The notes under the pieces are model-generated. The model did not search any database and was not told the origin of the DNA. It worked only from the letters and a program-made list of their open reading frames with translations. A stretch of DNA of 5,974 bases. Origin: Sedimenticola sp. GTDB lineage: Bacteria; Pseudomonadota; Gammaproteobacteria; Chromatiales; Chromatiaceae. Positions 5,874 to 5,974 of this stretch are shown here, one piece after another. How positions within the stretch are numbered: the stretch's first letter is position 1; the number at the start of each line of letters is the position of its first letter. A program made the translations under genes and the position numbers. The DNA is taken from the NCBI GenBank assembly GCA_030590525.1, contig JAUUYI010000148.1, positions 1-5,974 on the forward strand, written 5' to 3'.

Positions 5874-5883
5874 ATGTCGACAC
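5719..5883 (-). pseudogene. Short minus-strand open frame, possible remnant of a gene's C-terminus
   Basis: On the minus strand a frame runs from an in-frame stop at 5884-5886 to TAA at 5719-5721. The only ATG lies late, at 5764-5766, and a GTG at 5881-5883 opens the frame. The last 30 codons read like a genuine protein tail: charged helix-like LYEEAVADLRMDT followed by the proline-rich end SLTPPRENPYAQ. The upstream half (Ser/Thr-rich, ending in an in-frame stop) does not look coding, and the frame runs into the start of the next gene on the other strand. I read this as a possible leftover of a truncated gene. It may also be a chance open frame. The family is not recognised. Confidence 0.25.
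5860..5865 (+). promoter_or_regulatory. Strong ribosome binding site of the last gene
   Basis: GGAGGA lies eight bases before ATG 5874. It is among the best Shine-Dalgarno matches in the window and is the main reason for accepting that start in an otherwise unannotated stretch. Confidence 0.75.
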
Positions 5884-5974
5884 TCAATGAGTTCAGGCAG
5901 AGGCAGGATGAGCTTCTGGGAATGATCAGTGATCTGAGAGTGATGTTGAAGCCTGAGCAACTGAAGGTTGGACC
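5874..5974 (+). CDS. N-terminal fragment of a gene cut by the window end, possibly hemerythrin-domain protein
   Basis: The first 33 codons are present and open to the end of the window. The start at ATG 5874 is fixed by the strong GGAGGA upstream. The visible peptide, MSTLNEFRQRQDELLGMISD then LRVMLKPEQLKVG, is an amphipathic helix followed by a short link. It resembles the beginning of small bacterial hemerythrin (HHE) proteins, in which an opening helix precedes the first iron-binding histidine. None of the iron ligands (histidines, Glu/Asp) lies within the window, so the family call is tentative; any helical-bundle protein could begin this way. If correct, the product would be a cytoplasmic di-iron, oxygen- or nitric-oxide-binding protein. 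Confidence 0.75.
   Translation, partial: MSTLNEFRQRQDELLGMISDLRVMLKPEQLKVG

Noticed and set aside
5765..5890. 41-codon plus-strand frame with a GAGG ahead of it
   Set aside because: The peptide has no recognisable character, its end overlaps the start of the better-supported gene at 5874, and the opposite strand is more protein-like over the same bases.

Overview
The window looks like a chromosomal segment of a gammaproteobacterium. It is fairly GC-rich by eye, with good Shine-Dalgarno sequences, a NagZ-type cytoplasmic glucosaminidase, a Dpp/Opp-type transporter and a FliL-family protein. The closest feel is to the sulfur-oxidising or chemolithotrophic groups (Chromatiales and relatives), but that is an impression from protein style, not a demonstrated placement.

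Layout from left to right: (i) the 3' part of a CYTH-domain protein, probably an inorganic tripolyphosphatase, whose start lies before the window. (ii) A tightly packed transporter operon on the + strand: a lipoprotein-type family 5 solute-binding protein, then DppB-like and DppC-like permeases, overlapping by 8 and 4 bp. No ATPase gene follows. (iii) Twelve bases after the last permease stop, a 156-bp non-coding element with perfect 15-bp terminal inverted repeats, a nested internal hairpin and an 8-bp target duplication: a textbook MITE. (iv) A convergent, minus-strand FliL-family gene encoding a small exported protein. (v) A 141-bp divergent intergenic region with a close match to a sigma-28 (FliA) flagellar promoter pointing at the FliL-like gene, a stem-loop in its predicted leader, and a dyad over the promoter -10 box. 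(vi) nagZ on the + strand, complete, with the expected catalytic residues. (vii) A 272-bp region that is partly A-rich and holds a short minus-strand open frame that may be a gene remnant. (viii) The first 33 codons of a further + strand gene, possibly a hemerythrin-domain protein.

The operon in (ii) would form the capture and membrane parts of a peptide-type importer but must borrow its ATPases from elsewhere. The FliL-like gene appears to be a stand-alone member of the flagellar regulon: its own promoter signal supports the flagellar reading of its sequence. NagZ works in peptidoglycan recycling in the cytoplasm and has no obvious functional tie to its neighbours. The most notable items are the sigma-28 promoter with its orphan FliL-like gene and the intact MITE with a recoverable empty-site sequence. 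I found no wholly new biological system.
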